From Bradyrhizobium jicamae (lineage in GTDB: Bacteria > Pseudomonadota > Alphaproteobacteria > Rhizobiales > Xanthobacteraceae): a DNA stretch of 64,000 bases. Position 1 is the first letter of the stretch, and the number at the start of each line of letters is the position of its first letter. The stretch is from positions 95,890 to 159,889 of the forward strand of contig NZ_JAFCKQ010000013.1 of assembly GCF_018130215.1 (NCBI RefSeq), written 5' to 3'. Positions 1 to 8,682 of this stretch are shown here, piece after piece. The notes beneath the pieces were generated by a model. That model was given only the letters and a program-made list of their open reading frames with translations, was not told where the DNA came from and ran no database searches. The translations under genes were made by a program, and so were the position numbers.

Positions 1-1
1 C

Positions 2-193
2 TCGGCAGCCTGCGCCACCGCGGTGGCCGCGGCGCGGCTGAAGCGCACCAACCGGATCGTCGAGATGACACTGCCCGGCGGCAAGCTCGGCATCGAATGG
101 CGCGAGCGCGACGATCACGTGCTGATGACCGGCACCGCCGAGTTCGAATACGAGGGCCGGTTCGATCCGGCCCTGTTTGCCAGCGTCGCCTGA
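2..193 (+). CDS. dapF: Diaminopimelate epimerase, C-terminal fragment (cut by window edge)
   Basis: This is the last 63 codons of diaminopimelate epimerase, which interconverts LL- and meso-diaminopimelate for lysine and peptidoglycan synthesis. The gene enters from the left edge, so only its end is visible. The fragment starts with SAACATAVAAARL, matching the region of the second catalytic cysteine in DapF, and continues through a PGGKLGIEW strand and the MTGTAEFEYEG end typical of the family. The stop lies 5 bp before the ATG of mtaB, so the two genes are probably cotranscribed. The identification rests on a short fragment but the motifs are specific. Confidence 0.85.
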   Translation, partial: SAACATAVAAARLKRTNRIVEMTLPGGKLGIEWRERDDHVLMTGTAEFEYEGRFDPALFASVA

Positions 194-198
194 TCGCG

Positions 199-1464
199 AT
201 GGGCGTCGACGTCGTCACATTCGGCTGCCGCCTCAACGCCTTCGAATCCGAGGTGATCCGGCGCGAGGCGGAGCAGGCGGGGCTTGGCGATGCCATCGTC
301 ATCAACAGCTGCGCGGTCACCAACGAGGCGGTGGCGCAGGCGCGGCAGTCGATCCGCAGGCTGAAGCGCGAGCGCCCCGCGGCGCGCATCGTCGTCACCG
401 GCTGCGCCGCGCAGACCCAGGCCGGGATGTTCGCCGACATGGCCGAGGTCGACCGCGTCGTCGGCAACGACGAGAAAATGCGCGGCGAAGCCTGGCGTGC
501 AGCGCGCCTGGCGTTGGACGAATCGTTCGGTGTTGCGCGGAGCGAGAAGATCGCGGTCGCCGACATCATGGCGGTGACCGAAATGGCGCCGCATTTGCTC
601 GATGGGTTCGAGCGTGGCCTGCCGCGGGTGTTCGTGCAGGTGCAGAACGGCTGCGACCATCGCTGCACGTTCTGCATCATCCCGTATGGCCGCGGCAATT
701 CGCGCTCGGTACCGATGGGCGCGGTGGTCGACCAGGTCCGTGCGCTGGTGGAGCGAGGCCATGCTGAGATCGTGCTGACCGGCGTCGATCTCACGAGCTA
801 CGGTGCCGACCTGCCTGCTGCACCGAAGCTCGGCCAGCTGGTGCGGCAGATCCTGCGGCATGTGCCGGAGCTGAAGCGGCTGCGCATCTCGTCGATCGAT
901 TCGATCGAGGCCGACCGCGACCTGCTCGACATCATCGGCAGCGATGCCAGGCTGATGCCGCATCTGCATCTGTCGTTGCAATCCGGCGACGACATGGTTC
1001 TCAAGCGGATGAAGCGCCGGCATTCGCGCAAGGATGCGATCGGCTTCTGCGCCCAGGTGCGCCGGCTCCGGCCGGACGTCGCCCTTGGCGCCGATATCAT
1101 TGCGGGCTTTCCGACCGAGACCGAGGAGATGTTCTGGCGCTCGCTCGACCTGGTCGAGGAATGCGATCTCACCTTCCTGCACGTCTTTCCCTATTCGAAA
1201 CGCCCGGGAACGCCCGCGGCGCGGATGCCGCAGGTCGAGGGCGGCGTGATCAAGGAACGGGCGAGGCGCTTGCGCGCTGCCGGCGACGCCGCACTGCAAC
1301 GGCGGCTTGCAACCGAGGTTGGCGCGACGCGCGAGGTGCTGATCGAAAGCAACAGGCAGGGGCGTACCGAGCATTTCCTGCCTGTTTCGATCGAGGGTGA
1401 AGTCCCGGGCATGGTGCGTCGGCTCACCATGGTCGGTCATGACGGCGCACGTCTCACCACGTGA
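199..1464 (+). CDS. mtaB: tRNA t6A37 methylthiotransferase MtaB
   Basis: This is a 421-residue radical-SAM methylthiotransferase of the MtaB type, which adds a methylthio group to N6-threonylcarbamoyladenosine-37 of tRNAs reading ANN codons. The N-terminal domain supplies three cysteines for one iron-sulfur cluster (C10, C38, C69). The radical-SAM CxxxCxxC motif is GCDHRCTFC (C152, C156, C159), and a C-terminal TRAM-like region follows. I start it at the ATG beginning MGVDVVTFGCRLN. An upstream in-frame start would overlap dapF by about 100 bp and add a non-conserved extension. The length is normal for MtaB, and RimO or MiaB are less likely given the GCRLN motif. Confidence 0.93.
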   Translation: MGVDVVTFGCRLNAFESEVIRREAEQAGLGDAIVINSCAVTNEAVAQARQSIRRLKRERPAARIVVTGCAAQTQAGMFADMAEVDRVVGNDEKMRGEAWRAARLALDESFGVARSEKIAVADIMAVTEMAPHLLDGFERGLPRVFVQVQNGCDHRCTFCIIPYGRGNSRSVPMGAVVDQVRALVERGHAEIVLTGVDLTSYGADLPAAPKLGQLVRQILRHVPELKRLRISSIDSIEADRDLLDIIGSDARLMPHLHLSLQSGDDMVLKRMKRRHSRKDAIGFCAQVRRLRPDVALGADIIAGFPTETEEMFWRSLDLVEECDLTFLHVFPYSKRPGTPAARMPQVEGGVIKERARRLRAAGDAALQRRLATEVGATREVLIESNRQGRTEHFLPVSIEGEVPGMVRRLTMVGHDGARLTT

Positions 1465-1608
1465 GTGCGGTGACTTGTGGAGAGCACAAAGCCTGAGCTG
1501 ATCTAGTGGTTTCGGCGCGACCACCATGTCCGGACCATACCAACACCAAGGGGAATTGCCGCTGGAGGTCGCTCGACGCTTCGACGACATTCGTTCACCG
1601 GAGGGATC

Positions 1609-1926
1609 ATGCTGCGCTTCGTCGCAAGTCTGACGCTTTTGATTTCCTTGATTTCCTTTCATGCGGCCGCGGCACAGGACAAGGCGCCGAGTGCTTTTCC
1701 GCAGCCCTTTGTCGGGGGCTCCACAACGCCGCCGACCGATCTGCCGTCCGGGATCGGCAATTATTGCATCTACGAGAACCTGATCTACTCGATCGGCTCG
1801 CCCATCTGCATCGGCCAGACGAGCTACGTTTGTGTTCCTTCGACAAACGAAAACGAGTTCGGTCAGCGGGGATATTGGACATCAAGACCAGCTGATCCGA
1901 AACTGATCGCGCCGGTGTGCCAGTAG
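1609..1926 (+). CDS. Small secreted protein, DUF1496-like
   Basis: This is a 105-residue protein with a clear Sec signal peptide (MLRFVASLTLLISLISF, then a likely cut after HAAAA), so the mature part should be periplasmic or exported. The mature protein has Cys residues in CIYENLIYSIGSPICIG and a tyrosine-rich strand. This pattern resembles the short DUF1496 family, but I cannot confirm it. A GGAGG-type ribosome site lies a few bases before the ATG. It stands alone between mtaB and a convergent transporter. The function is unknown. Confidence 0.65.
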   Translation: MLRFVASLTLLISLISFHAAAAQDKAPSAFPQPFVGGSTTPPTDLPSGIGNYCIYENLIYSIGSPICIGQTSYVCVPSTNENEFGQRGYWTSRPADPKLIAPVCQ

Positions 1927-2069
1927 ACCGGCTCACATTGAATGTTCTTCGGCGCAGTGGTCACCCGAAGGTGTTCCCGGCGTGTCTCGACTCATTTCGC
2001 AACTCCTCGTTGGCTGCGGTCTGGTTCTTCACGGGCGTCGGGACGCGCGACACAACACTTCGATGCTTC

Positions 2070-2092
2070 GGCAAGCTGCGTAGCAGCTTGCC
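2070..2092. terminator. Perfect 10-bp hairpin between convergent genes
   Basis: GGCAAGCTGC and GCAGCTTGCC form a perfect stem around a GTA loop, between the small secreted protein (+) and the MFS transporter (-). Neither side is followed by a T-run, so it may be a weak or Rho-assisted bidirectional terminator or simply a palindromic repeat. The rest of 1927-2156 shows nothing gene-like. Confidence 0.4.
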
Positions 2093-2156
2093 GTGGGGCG
2101 GTACCGGGCTGGATAGGGCGCACGGCGAAGCGCAGCCGTGCTTTATGCAGCCAGGC

Positions 2157-3464
2157 TCAGGCGACGACCAGATCAGGCACCAGGACCTTACCCTTGGTCT
2201 CGGGCCCGTAGAAAGCCGCTGCGGTCCAGGCGACGCAACCGATCCATGTGCCGGCAATCATCGGCATGGCCAATCCCGTGCCGAAATGTTCAGCGACAAA
2301 CGTTAGCACCAGCGGCACGAAGCCGCCGAAAATGGCCCCCTGGTGGTAGCAGAACGCAGCTGCGGTCGCCCGAATCTCGGTCGGGAAGCGCTCGTTCAAG
2401 TAGGGCACCATCTGCCCATGCATGCCGCCGCCGGCGCACATTCCCTGCGCGATGAAACCCAACGCGATCCATAGAAAATCGGAGGAGAGCAGGTAGAGCG
2501 GTGCGAGCGGAAGAGCGATCAGCGCAGGAATGATGATCGCCGCGCGCCGGCCGAAGCGGTCGGACCACCAACCCCAGCCGCACGTCGAAAGGAACACGCC
2601 GAGATTGCCGAAGAAGATCGGGGTCGCGACCTGCCCTGGGGCGAGGTGCAACTCCTTCTGCAGATACGTCGCAAACAGCGCGTTGACGGAGTAATAGGCG
2701 ACGAAGCCGCCGGCAAGCCAAACGCAGGCCGTCAAGGTGTTGGCGAGAACGCCACGTTTGAAGATGGAGACGAGGGGAGCACGAACCTCGCGTTGCTCGA
2801 CGCGCTGGCGGCGCCTGTTCTCGAGCCAAATGGGCGGCTCCTTGACGTATTTGCGGACATAGAGAACTGATAGCGCGGGGAGGACGCCGACCCACAGCAT
2901 GCCGCGCCAGCCGATATAGCTGTAGAACAGGCCATAGACCGCACTCGACAGCATGAAGCCCAGGCCCCACGAGCCTTGCAGGACGCCGCCCATGAAGCCC
3001 CGCGAACGTACCGGCCAGGTCTCCATCGCCAACGCCGCGCCGGCCGGCCATTCTGCGCCCATGCCGATGCCAAGCAGCGCGCGGAAAATGAAGAGATAGG
3101 TGAATGTTGGCGAGAAGCCGGCTGCAAAATTGCTCAGCGAATACCAGAGGATCGAGATCATCAGCGGGATCTTGCGACCGATGCGGTCGGCGAGCCAGCC
3201 CGCCCCCACGGCGCCGACCAGCCTGAGCCACAATGTCACCGACAGCACAAACGCGACTTCAGTCAACGGAACGTGGAATTCCTGCGAGATGGGCACCATG
3301 ATCAGCAAAAACATCGTGAAGTCGAACGCGTCGAGGGTCCAGCCGAGCCAGGCTGCAATCCACGCCAGCCATTGATCCTTGGTGGGCTCTTTCCACCAGG
3401 GGCGTTCCGGAGAGGAATCAATTTTCAATGAGGAATTGAGTGTGCCAGACATGGGATGCTCCAT
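2157..3464 (-). CDS. MFS transporter, sialate/carboxylate (NanT/SHS-like) type
   Basis: This 435-residue major facilitator superfamily permease in the inner membrane has twelve predicted membrane segments. The conserved loop motif GWLADRIGRK sits between segments 2 and 3, with its echo WWSDRFGRR between segments 8 and 9. The N-terminal FDFTMFLLIM segment and the RALLGIGMGAEWPAG motif are typical of the proton-coupled organic-acid subgroup that includes NanT-like and SHS lactate carriers. The substrate cannot be read from sequence. Two ATGs are possible: the first gives MEHPMSG, and the second, four codons later, has GGAG at good spacing. It is a single gene, convergent with its left neighbour, with no catabolic genes beside it. 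Confidence 0.85.
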   Translation of the reverse strand: MEHPMSGTLNSSLKIDSSPERPWWKEPTKDQWLAWIAAWLGWTLDAFDFTMFLLIMVPISQEFHVPLTEVAFVLSVTLWLRLVGAVGAGWLADRIGRKIPLMISILWYSLSNFAAGFSPTFTYLFIFRALLGIGMGAEWPAGAALAMETWPVRSRGFMGGVLQGSWGLGFMLSSAVYGLFYSYIGWRGMLWVGVLPALSVLYVRKYVKEPPIWLENRRRQRVEQREVRAPLVSIFKRGVLANTLTACVWLAGGFVAYYSVNALFATYLQKELHLAPGQVATPIFFGNLGVFLSTCGWGWWSDRFGRRAAIIIPALIALPLAPLYLLSSDFLWIALGFIAQGMCAGGGMHGQMVPYLNERFPTEIRATAAAFCYHQGAIFGGFVPLVLTFVAEHFGTGLAMPMIAGTWIGCVAWTAAAFYGPETKGKVLVPDLVVA

Positions 3465-4360
3465 TTGTTGGCCTGCTCAAAAGAAATTGCGGCCGCTGGG
3501 AAAGCGGCACGCATACGAACAAGGATGAAAATGCGAGTGGAGCGCCAAAAGAGGCGGCAATCTCCAGGGAGATCATGCCTGCCGACGGCAGCAGCCCTGC
3601 CCAACGAATGAACGGGGATTTTCGGCACGTCCCCGCTTGCGACCGTCAGACTTGATGCGACAGCTTAGTCCTCACCGACGGGCGTAGCAAAGAGTAAGGA
3701 TTGCTGTCGGCTTTCCAATGCCGCCTGCCTTTCCCTGCAGGCCCGCTTGTCGTCCGGTTGCTGCCAGGCCACGCGCTGCAACAAGCCGGCGAGCCGCATC
3801 ACGATCTTGGCGAACACGTGCGGCAAATTAACCCGACGGGCAAGATTCGGCTTCGCGCTTGACCCAAATCAGATGTTCAATTCCGCCCGTCTCACCCGCC
3901 TGAGGGGCGCGTCGCGATCGTCACGAGTGTTGCGGTGGGATGCGGTGGACGCCGAATGCGTGGCTGACGAGCATGCATGAGGCGGACGGCGAAGTCGTGC
4001 AGGCCTGACGCCCTAGTGGCAGGTGTCTCGTCGCAAGATGCGGAAAGCGTCTTCGCGAGGACGGTGACAAAAAAGCCCAGTCTCGCCGGGGCGAGCACGT
4101 ATAAGCCGTAACCCATCGCGCAGGGAAAGCCGGAGTGTTTCCGGTTTCACCTGTGGTCCTACCCCCGAGCTACCTTTGTTGCTCGGGGCCCATGGGTGCG
4201 ATCGGCACCCGGCTTTCCCTGCGCCCTCTAATCAAGAGAGGGCGAAACGAGATGCAAAGCTCGGGCAAATCATGTCGCGAGAATGCCGCATCACATCCTC
4301 GCTGCTGTTTGACATTTGAATCAGAACCCGCCCCGTCATTGCGAACCAAGCGATCTGTCG
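3465..4360. other. Long intergenic region with repeat remnants
   Basis: This is about 0.9 kb without a convincing gene. The short open frames here lack ribosome sites and family features. From about 3860 onward the text resembles an intergenic repeat that I recall from many Bradyrhizobium genomes (CGCGATCGTCACGA and GGGATGCGGTGGACGC segments). It includes the structured element listed separately at 4118-4243. The part from 3465 to about 3850 shows nothing recognisable. Confidence 0.6.
4118..4243. repeat. Structured multi-hairpin repeat element
   Basis: A perfect 16-bp inverted repeat (4118-4133 with 4209-4224) encloses 75 bp. Inside, CCCCGAGC (4163-4170) pairs with GCTCGGGG (4181-4188), and GGGTGC (4194-4199) pairs with GCACCC (4205-4210), the latter competing slightly with the outer stem. 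Outside, GCCCTCT and AGAGGGC (4223-4243) form another hairpin. The whole can fold into a compact branched structure on either strand. I recall similar sequences scattered in Bradyrhizobium; whether it is transcribed is unknown. Confidence 0.6.
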
Positions 4361-5500
4361 TCAGTGACCGCGCCCGCCGGTATGCGGCGGCTGGGTCGAT
4401 CGGACCTGCCAGAATCGAAGCAAGCGATCGGCGTTGTCGCGCGTCAGCTTGACGAACTGGCTCTTCGCCTTGGCGAGTTCGGCCGGGCCCATCGCTCCGG
4501 TCGAATAGCGGCATTCCATCACCGCGGCGGTGGTCTCCCAGCTCAACCCCGCGGCCCGGCAGGGCACGAGCAGGCCCTCGCTGCGCAGGCTTTGCATCAG
4601 GGGCCGGATCACCTCGATGCTGGAATGTGCGAGATGCGCCAGCGCGACGACGGTCTCTTCGTATTTTCGCTGGCGGGCGAAGCCGAGCAGCATGGCCTCG
4701 TTGAGCTCGCCGCTGTCCTTCAGCTTTGCGACATGGCGCCTGGCGGCCGTGAAGTCGCGCACCCGCGACATGTCGCGCTCCACACCGGCGGCGACTGCCG
4801 CGATCGCGTGTCGGATCTCCTCGAACAAGTGCGCCGGCGCGCGTTCCAGCAGCCGGCTGCGCACCTCCTCGGTGGCCTCGTGGAGCAGCTGCAGGCGAAG
4901 CTCGGACGGCAGGTCTGCGCGAACTCCGGTTTCGACAGCGAGGTCCGGATCCGATTCGGCCTGGGCAAGGATGATCACGTATCCACCCGTCGACACCTTG
5001 GCGCCGGGATTGTTGACCACGCGACGACTCACGCTGGCAAAGCGCCGCGCCAGCAGCGCATCGGTGACCGCCTCTTTCAGCCACCAGCGGCCGGCCACGG
5101 CGAGCAAATGCTGCTCGCTCTTGGTTTTGGCGATCTCGACCAGGTCTTCCGTGCTCAGGCGCGAGGATTCCTGCAGGATCGGCCGCGCGACCCTGACCTC
5201 GTCATGCCTTGCAAGGTGGCGGACGATCGCGGGCGGCGCCTGGGCGATCGGTGCCAGTTGCTCGCTGATCTCGGCAAGCGCCATCCTGGCGCTGATGTCG
5301 CCGAGCGCGCGGAGCTCGATGGTCTTGACCAGTCGCGCGAGCACGTTGTCGAACAGCTCGACCTGCTCGCTGTTGAAGTTGCCGGCGGAGGCGAGGAAGA
5401 GGTCGGTGACGCGCCTGGCGGTTGCCACGCATTTCTCGGTCGAGCCGAGGCCGATCGCTGCGTCGACCTCGTCGACAATCGCTTGCCCAGCATGAAGCAT
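4361..5500 (-). CDS. DUF2336 domain-containing protein
   Basis: This is a 379-residue soluble, strongly helical protein of the DUF2336 family, which is widespread and multicopy in Alphaproteobacteria and has no defined function. The sequence is a chain of short alpha-helical pairs that resemble HEAT-like repeats (for example the VRHLARHDEVRVARPIL and LLHEATEEVRSRLLERAP regions). No signal peptide, membrane segment or catalytic motif is visible. The start at MLHAGQAIVDEV is the only good one. Its 3' end runs into a degenerate intergenic repeat (about 4290-4370), so the last few codons may be recent additions. It probably forms its own transcription unit upstream of nothing on this strand. Confidence 0.8.
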   Translation of the reverse strand: MLHAGQAIVDEVDAAIGLGSTEKCVATARRVTDLFLASAGNFNSEQVELFDNVLARLVKTIELRALGDISARMALAEISEQLAPIAQAPPAIVRHLARHDEVRVARPILQESSRLSTEDLVEIAKTKSEQHLLAVAGRWWLKEAVTDALLARRFASVSRRVVNNPGAKVSTGGYVIILAQAESDPDLAVETGVRADLPSELRLQLLHEATEEVRSRLLERAPAHLFEEIRHAIAAVAAGVERDMSRVRDFTAARRHVAKLKDSGELNEAMLLGFARQRKYEETVVALAHLAHSSIEVIRPLMQSLRSEGLLVPCRAAGLSWETTAAVMECRYSTGAMGPAELAKAKSQFVKLTRDNADRLLRFWQVRSTQPPHTGGRGH

Positions 5501-5611
5501 TGCTCGTCCTGAGCCCGTCCCGATCGCTTGTTCTAAGCCGGGTTGCAGGTCTATCCGATCGGGCTGAATGTTCCGTAAAGGAGATGAGTGTCCGTAATTT
5601 TCCGGATACCG

Positions 5612-6313
5612 CTACTCGCCATTCCAGCCGCAGGCGCGCAGCCGCTCCTGCATGTGGGCTGGTGCCGGCGCAACGACGCGCACCGGCTGCTTGTTTCTGG
5701 AGATCGGGATACCGATCTCGCGCGAGTGGAGGTGCAGGATCGGCTCGCCGAAGCGCGGGCCGTTGCCATAGATGTTGTCGCCGACGATCGGCCAGCCGGC
5801 CGCGGCGGAATGCACGCGAAGCTGATGGGTCCGCCCGGTGACCGGCTCCATCGCAAGCCAGGCGAGACCTTGCGCGCGTCCGAGCACCTTCCAGTTGGTG
5901 ACGGCCTTCTGCCCTTCCGGGTCCGGCTTTTGCCACCAGCCGCGCTCGGCGTTGAGGCGGCCGAGCGGCATGTCGATGGTGCCCTCGTCCGCGGCCGGTC
6001 CGCCCTCGACGACGGTCCAGTAGGTCTTCGAGATCTTGCCGTGCTTGAACAGCAGTCCCAGCGAAGCGGTCGCCTTGCGGTGGCGGCCGAGCACCAGGCA
6101 GCCGGAGGTGTCCTTGTCCAGCCGATGCGCCAGCACCGGCGGCCGCGGCAGGCCGAACCGCAAGGCATCGAACGATGCCTCGAGATTGGGCCCGCCCTTC
6201 GGGCCGCGATGCACCGGCAGTCCGGCGGGCTTGTCGACGACCAGCATCAGCCCGTCGCGGTGGAGCACCCGAGCCTGGATTTCATCCGCGGTCAAAGGGG
6301 GAACATCGATCAA
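5612..6313 (-). CDS. RluA-family RNA pseudouridine synthase
   Basis: This is a 233-residue pseudouridine synthase of the RluA superfamily, which isomerises uridine in rRNA or tRNA. The catalytic motif HRLDKDTSGCLVLG contains the nucleophilic Asp. The downstream GRTHQLRVH and PIVGDNIYG blocks complete the fold. There is no S4 domain, as in the short RluA and RluF-like members, so the exact target (23S or tRNA) cannot be assigned. The start appears to be TTG at 6313 giving MIDVPPLTADEI; no in-frame ATG lies upstream. It is divergent from ftsY with only about 50 bp between, so promoters must overlap. Confidence 0.88.
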   Translation of the reverse strand: MIDVPPLTADEIQARVLHRDGLMLVVDKPAGLPVHRGPKGGPNLEASFDALRFGLPRPPVLAHRLDKDTSGCLVLGRHRKATASLGLLFKHGKISKTYWTVVEGGPAADEGTIDMPLGRLNAERGWWQKPDPEGQKAVTNWKVLGRAQGLAWLAMEPVTGRTHQLRVHSAAAGWPIVGDNIYGNGPRFGEPILHLHSREIGIPISRNKQPVRVVAPAPAHMQERLRACGWNGE

Positions 6314-6362
6314 TTCGTCGAGACTTTCGTTTGTTGGGGGAAACGGCTAACACACCGGCGCC

Positions 6363-7310
6363 ATGAACGATACCACTGCGGGAACTCCAAAACTGAGCTG
6401 GTGGCAGCGGCTGAAGGGCGGCCTGAAGCGGACCTCCGGTGCGCTCGGGACTGCGGTCGCCGATCTCGTCATCAGACGCAAGCTCGATCGCGCCATGCTC
6501 GATGACATCGAGGATGTGCTGCTGCGCGCCGATCTCGGCACCGAGGTCGCGGTGCGCATCGCCGACGCGGTCGGCAAGGGCCGCTACGACAAGGCGATCT
6601 CCGCCGACGAGGTCAAGGAGGTGGTCGCGACCGAGGTCGAGAAGGTGCTCTCCCCGGTGGCGAAGCCGCTCGAGATCGATGTATCGAAGAAGCCGTTCGT
6701 CATCCTCGTCGTCGGCGTCAACGGCTCGGGCAAGACCACGACGATCGGCAAGCTTGCGGCGAAATTCTCCGCCGAGGGCCGCAAGGTGATGCTTGCCGCC
6801 GGCGACACGTTCCGCGCCGCGGCGATCGAGCAGCTCAAGGTCTGGGGCGAGCGCACCGGGTCGCCGGTGATTGCGGGCGCGCAGGGCTCGGATTCCGCGA
6901 GCCTTGCCTTCAGCGCGCTGACCGCGGCGAAGGAGCAGCAGCGCGACGTGCTGCTGATCGATACCGCCGGCCGCTTGCAGAACAAGTCCGAACTGATGAA
7001 CGAACTCGAAAAGGTCGTGCGCGTCATCCGCAAGGTCGACGCGTCGGCGCCGCATGCGGTGCTGCTCGTGCTCGACGCCACGGTCGGACAGAATGCGCTG
7101 TCGCAGGTCGAGGCGTTTCATCGTACGGCCGGCGTCACCGGCCTCGTCATGACCAAGCTCGACGGCACCGCGCGCGGCGGCATCCTGGTCGCGCTGTCGG
7201 AGAAGCACAAACTGCCGGTGCATTTCATTGGCGTCGGTGAAGGCGTCGAGGATCTCGCGCCATTCACGGCGAAGGATTTTGCCAAGGCAATTGCTGGAAT
7301 TGAGGGCTGA
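6363..7310 (+). CDS. ftsY: Signal recognition particle receptor FtsY
   Basis: This is the SRP receptor GTPase, 315 residues. It docks SRP-ribosome complexes at the inner membrane for cotranslational insertion of membrane proteins. The N region (about residues 1-105) is the four-helix bundle with a short amphipathic start (LSWWQRLKGGLKRT). The NG domain follows with G1 GVNGSGKTT (118-126), a DTAGR motif and TKLDGTARGG. The long acidic A domain of E. coli FtsY is absent, as is normal in Alphaproteobacteria. The stop overlaps the start of yciB by one base, so the pair is translationally coupled. Confidence 0.97.
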   Translation: MNDTTAGTPKLSWWQRLKGGLKRTSGALGTAVADLVIRRKLDRAMLDDIEDVLLRADLGTEVAVRIADAVGKGRYDKAISADEVKEVVATEVEKVLSPVAKPLEIDVSKKPFVILVVGVNGSGKTTTIGKLAAKFSAEGRKVMLAAGDTFRAAAIEQLKVWGERTGSPVIAGAQGSDSASLAFSALTAAKEQQRDVLLIDTAGRLQNKSELMNELEKVVRVIRKVDASAPHAVLLVLDATVGQNALSQVEAFHRTAGVTGLVMTKLDGTARGGILVALSEKHKLPVHFIGVGEGVEDLAPFTAKDFAKAIAGIEG

Positions 7311-7912
7311 TGGACAAGACGCAACCGCATCCGCTGTTCAAGCTGGCGACCGAGGTCGGGCCGCTGCTCGTGTTCTTCATCGCCAATGCGAAATACCATC
7401 TGTTCGTGGCGACCGGTGCGTTCATGGTCGCGATCGTGGCGGCGATCATCGCGTCATACGTGGTGACGAAGCATGTCCCGATCATGGCGCTGGTGACGGG
7501 TGCGATCGTGCTGGTGTTCGGCACGTTGACGCTGGTGCTGCACGACGAGACCTTCATCAAGGTCAAGCCGACCATCATCTACGGCCTGTTCGCGGCGGTG
7601 CTCGGCGGCGGGCTGCTGTTCGGTCGCTCCTTCATTGCCATCATGTTCGACCAGATGTTCAACCTGACGCCGCAGGGCTGGCGCATCCTCACCCTGCGCT
7701 GGGCGCTGTTCTTTGCAGGGATGGCGATCCTGAACGAAATCGTCTGGCGGACGCAGACCACGGATTTCTGGGTGAACTTCAAGGTGTTCGGCGTGACGCC
7801 GATCACTATGGTCTTCGCCATCGCCCAGATGCCGCTGACCAAGCGCTATCACCTCGAGCCGATGTCGCTGGAGACCAGCGAGGCCGAAGCCGGCGACGTG
7901 CGGAATCACTAG
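7310..7912 (+). CDS. yciB: Septation protein YciB/IspZ family
   Basis: This is a 200-residue inner-membrane protein of the YciB (formerly intracellular septation protein A, IspZ) family. It has five or six hydrophobic segments and the family signatures KVKPTIIYGLFAAVLGGGLLFG and NEIVWRTQTTDFWVNFKVFG. Homologues affect envelope integrity and cell division, but a biochemical role is not established. The start codon overlaps the ftsY stop (TGATG), so expression is coupled to ftsY. The end overlaps the convergent ccmG end by four bases. Confidence 0.93.
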   Translation: MDKTQPHPLFKLATEVGPLLVFFIANAKYHLFVATGAFMVAIVAAIIASYVVTKHVPIMALVTGAIVLVFGTLTLVLHDETFIKVKPTIIYGLFAAVLGGGLLFGRSFIAIMFDQMFNLTPQGWRILTLRWALFFAGMAILNEIVWRTQTTDFWVNFKVFGVTPITMVFAIAQMPLTKRYHLEPMSLETSEAEAGDVRNH

Positions 7913-8502
7913 CTCCCGGTCGCGAGCGCCTTCTCGATCTCGGCCTTGAGCACCGTGGTGACGTTGTCAGGCGTCACCGGGCCGACCAGCTTGTAGACGA
8001 TCTTGCCCTCGCGCCCGACCACGAAAGTCTCGGGCACGCCATAGACGCCCCATTCGATCGAGGCGCGGCCGTTGCCGTCGACGCCGACGATGCCGAACGG
8101 ATTGCCATAGCGGCCGAGGAAGCGCCGCGCATTGTCGGGCGAGTCCTTGTAGTTGATGCCGATGATCTGGAAGCGCTTGTCCGTGCCGAGGTCCGTCAAC
8201 AGCGGCGCCTCGTCGTGGCAGGGCACGCACCATGACGCCCAGACATTGACCACGCTGACCTTGCCCTTGAACACGGCAGGGTCGAGCCCCGGCACCTGCG
8301 TGCCGTCCTTCACGAGCCCTTCCAGCGCGGGGAGGGGCGTCTGCGGCGCCGGCCGGCCGATCAGCGCGGATGGAATTCTGGACGGGTCGCCGCCATAGAG
8401 CCGCAGCAGGAACAGGCCTGCGAGCCCGAGGAAGACGATCAGCGGCAGCGCCAGCAGCCAGCGGCGGCCCTGCGGCGGTTGACTTGTCGCCTGCTCGCTC
8501 AT
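7909..8502 (-). CDS. ccmG: Thiol:disulfide interchange protein CcmG (CycY/DsbE)
   Basis: This is a 197-residue periplasmic thioredoxin tethered by one N-terminal membrane anchor (residues about 15-36). It keeps apocytochrome c CXXCH cysteines, or CcmH, reduced for heme ligation. The active site is WCVPC (W91, C92, C95), followed by a conserved GVPETFVV cis-proline loop. It is the last gene of the ccmABCD-G operon, and its ATG overlaps the ccmD stop by four bases. In B. japonicum the equivalent gene is called cycY. The remaining maturation genes (ccmE, F, H) are not in this window. Confidence 0.95.
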   Translation of the reverse strand: MSEQATSQPPQGRRWLLALPLIVFLGLAGLFLLRLYGGDPSRIPSALIGRPAPQTPLPALEGLVKDGTQVPGLDPAVFKGKVSVVNVWASWCVPCHDEAPLLTDLGTDKRFQIIGINYKDSPDNARRFLGRYGNPFGIVGVDGNGRASIEWGVYGVPETFVVGREGKIVYKLVGPVTPDNVTTVLKAEIEKALATGS

Positions 8503-8678
8503 CGGACGTCCACCGTGCTTCGGCCGGAGCGGCGCGTCACGCCGCTGGCCTCGAGTTCCTGCAGCCGCGCCTGCTGCCGGCGGTAGTCGGCGATGATCCA
8601 GACGATCAGCAGTACCACGACGGCGGCAACCAGCGCGTAGGACGTCACGATGAAGGAGGCATAGGGACCGAGCGACAT
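8499..8678 (-). CDS. ccmD: Heme exporter protein CcmD
   Basis: This is a 59-residue single-span membrane protein. CcmD (CycX) joins the CcmABC complex and helps release holo-CcmE during cytochrome c maturation. It shows an N-terminal LGPYASFIVTSYAL region, one hydrophobic helix (about 13-31) and a basic cytoplasmic tail with YRRQQARLQELE, all typical of the family. I start at the ATG giving MSLGPYAS. An upstream extension would overlap ccmC. It lies 4 bp after ccmC and overlaps ccmG by 4 bp, so the block is tightly coupled. Confidence 0.93.
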   Translation of the reverse strand: MSLGPYASFIVTSYALVAAVVVLLIVWIIADYRRQQARLQELEASGVTRRSGRSTVDVR

Positions 8679-8682
8679 CGCT

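Noticed and set aside
97..198. Upstream extension of mtaB
   Set aside because: It overlaps the coding end of dapF in another frame and adds no conserved residues; the ATG at 199 gives the family start.
3440..4116. Several 70-80-codon open frames between the MFS and DUF2336 genes
   Set aside because: No ribosome sites, no conserved motifs, overlapping in several frames and lying in repeat remnants.
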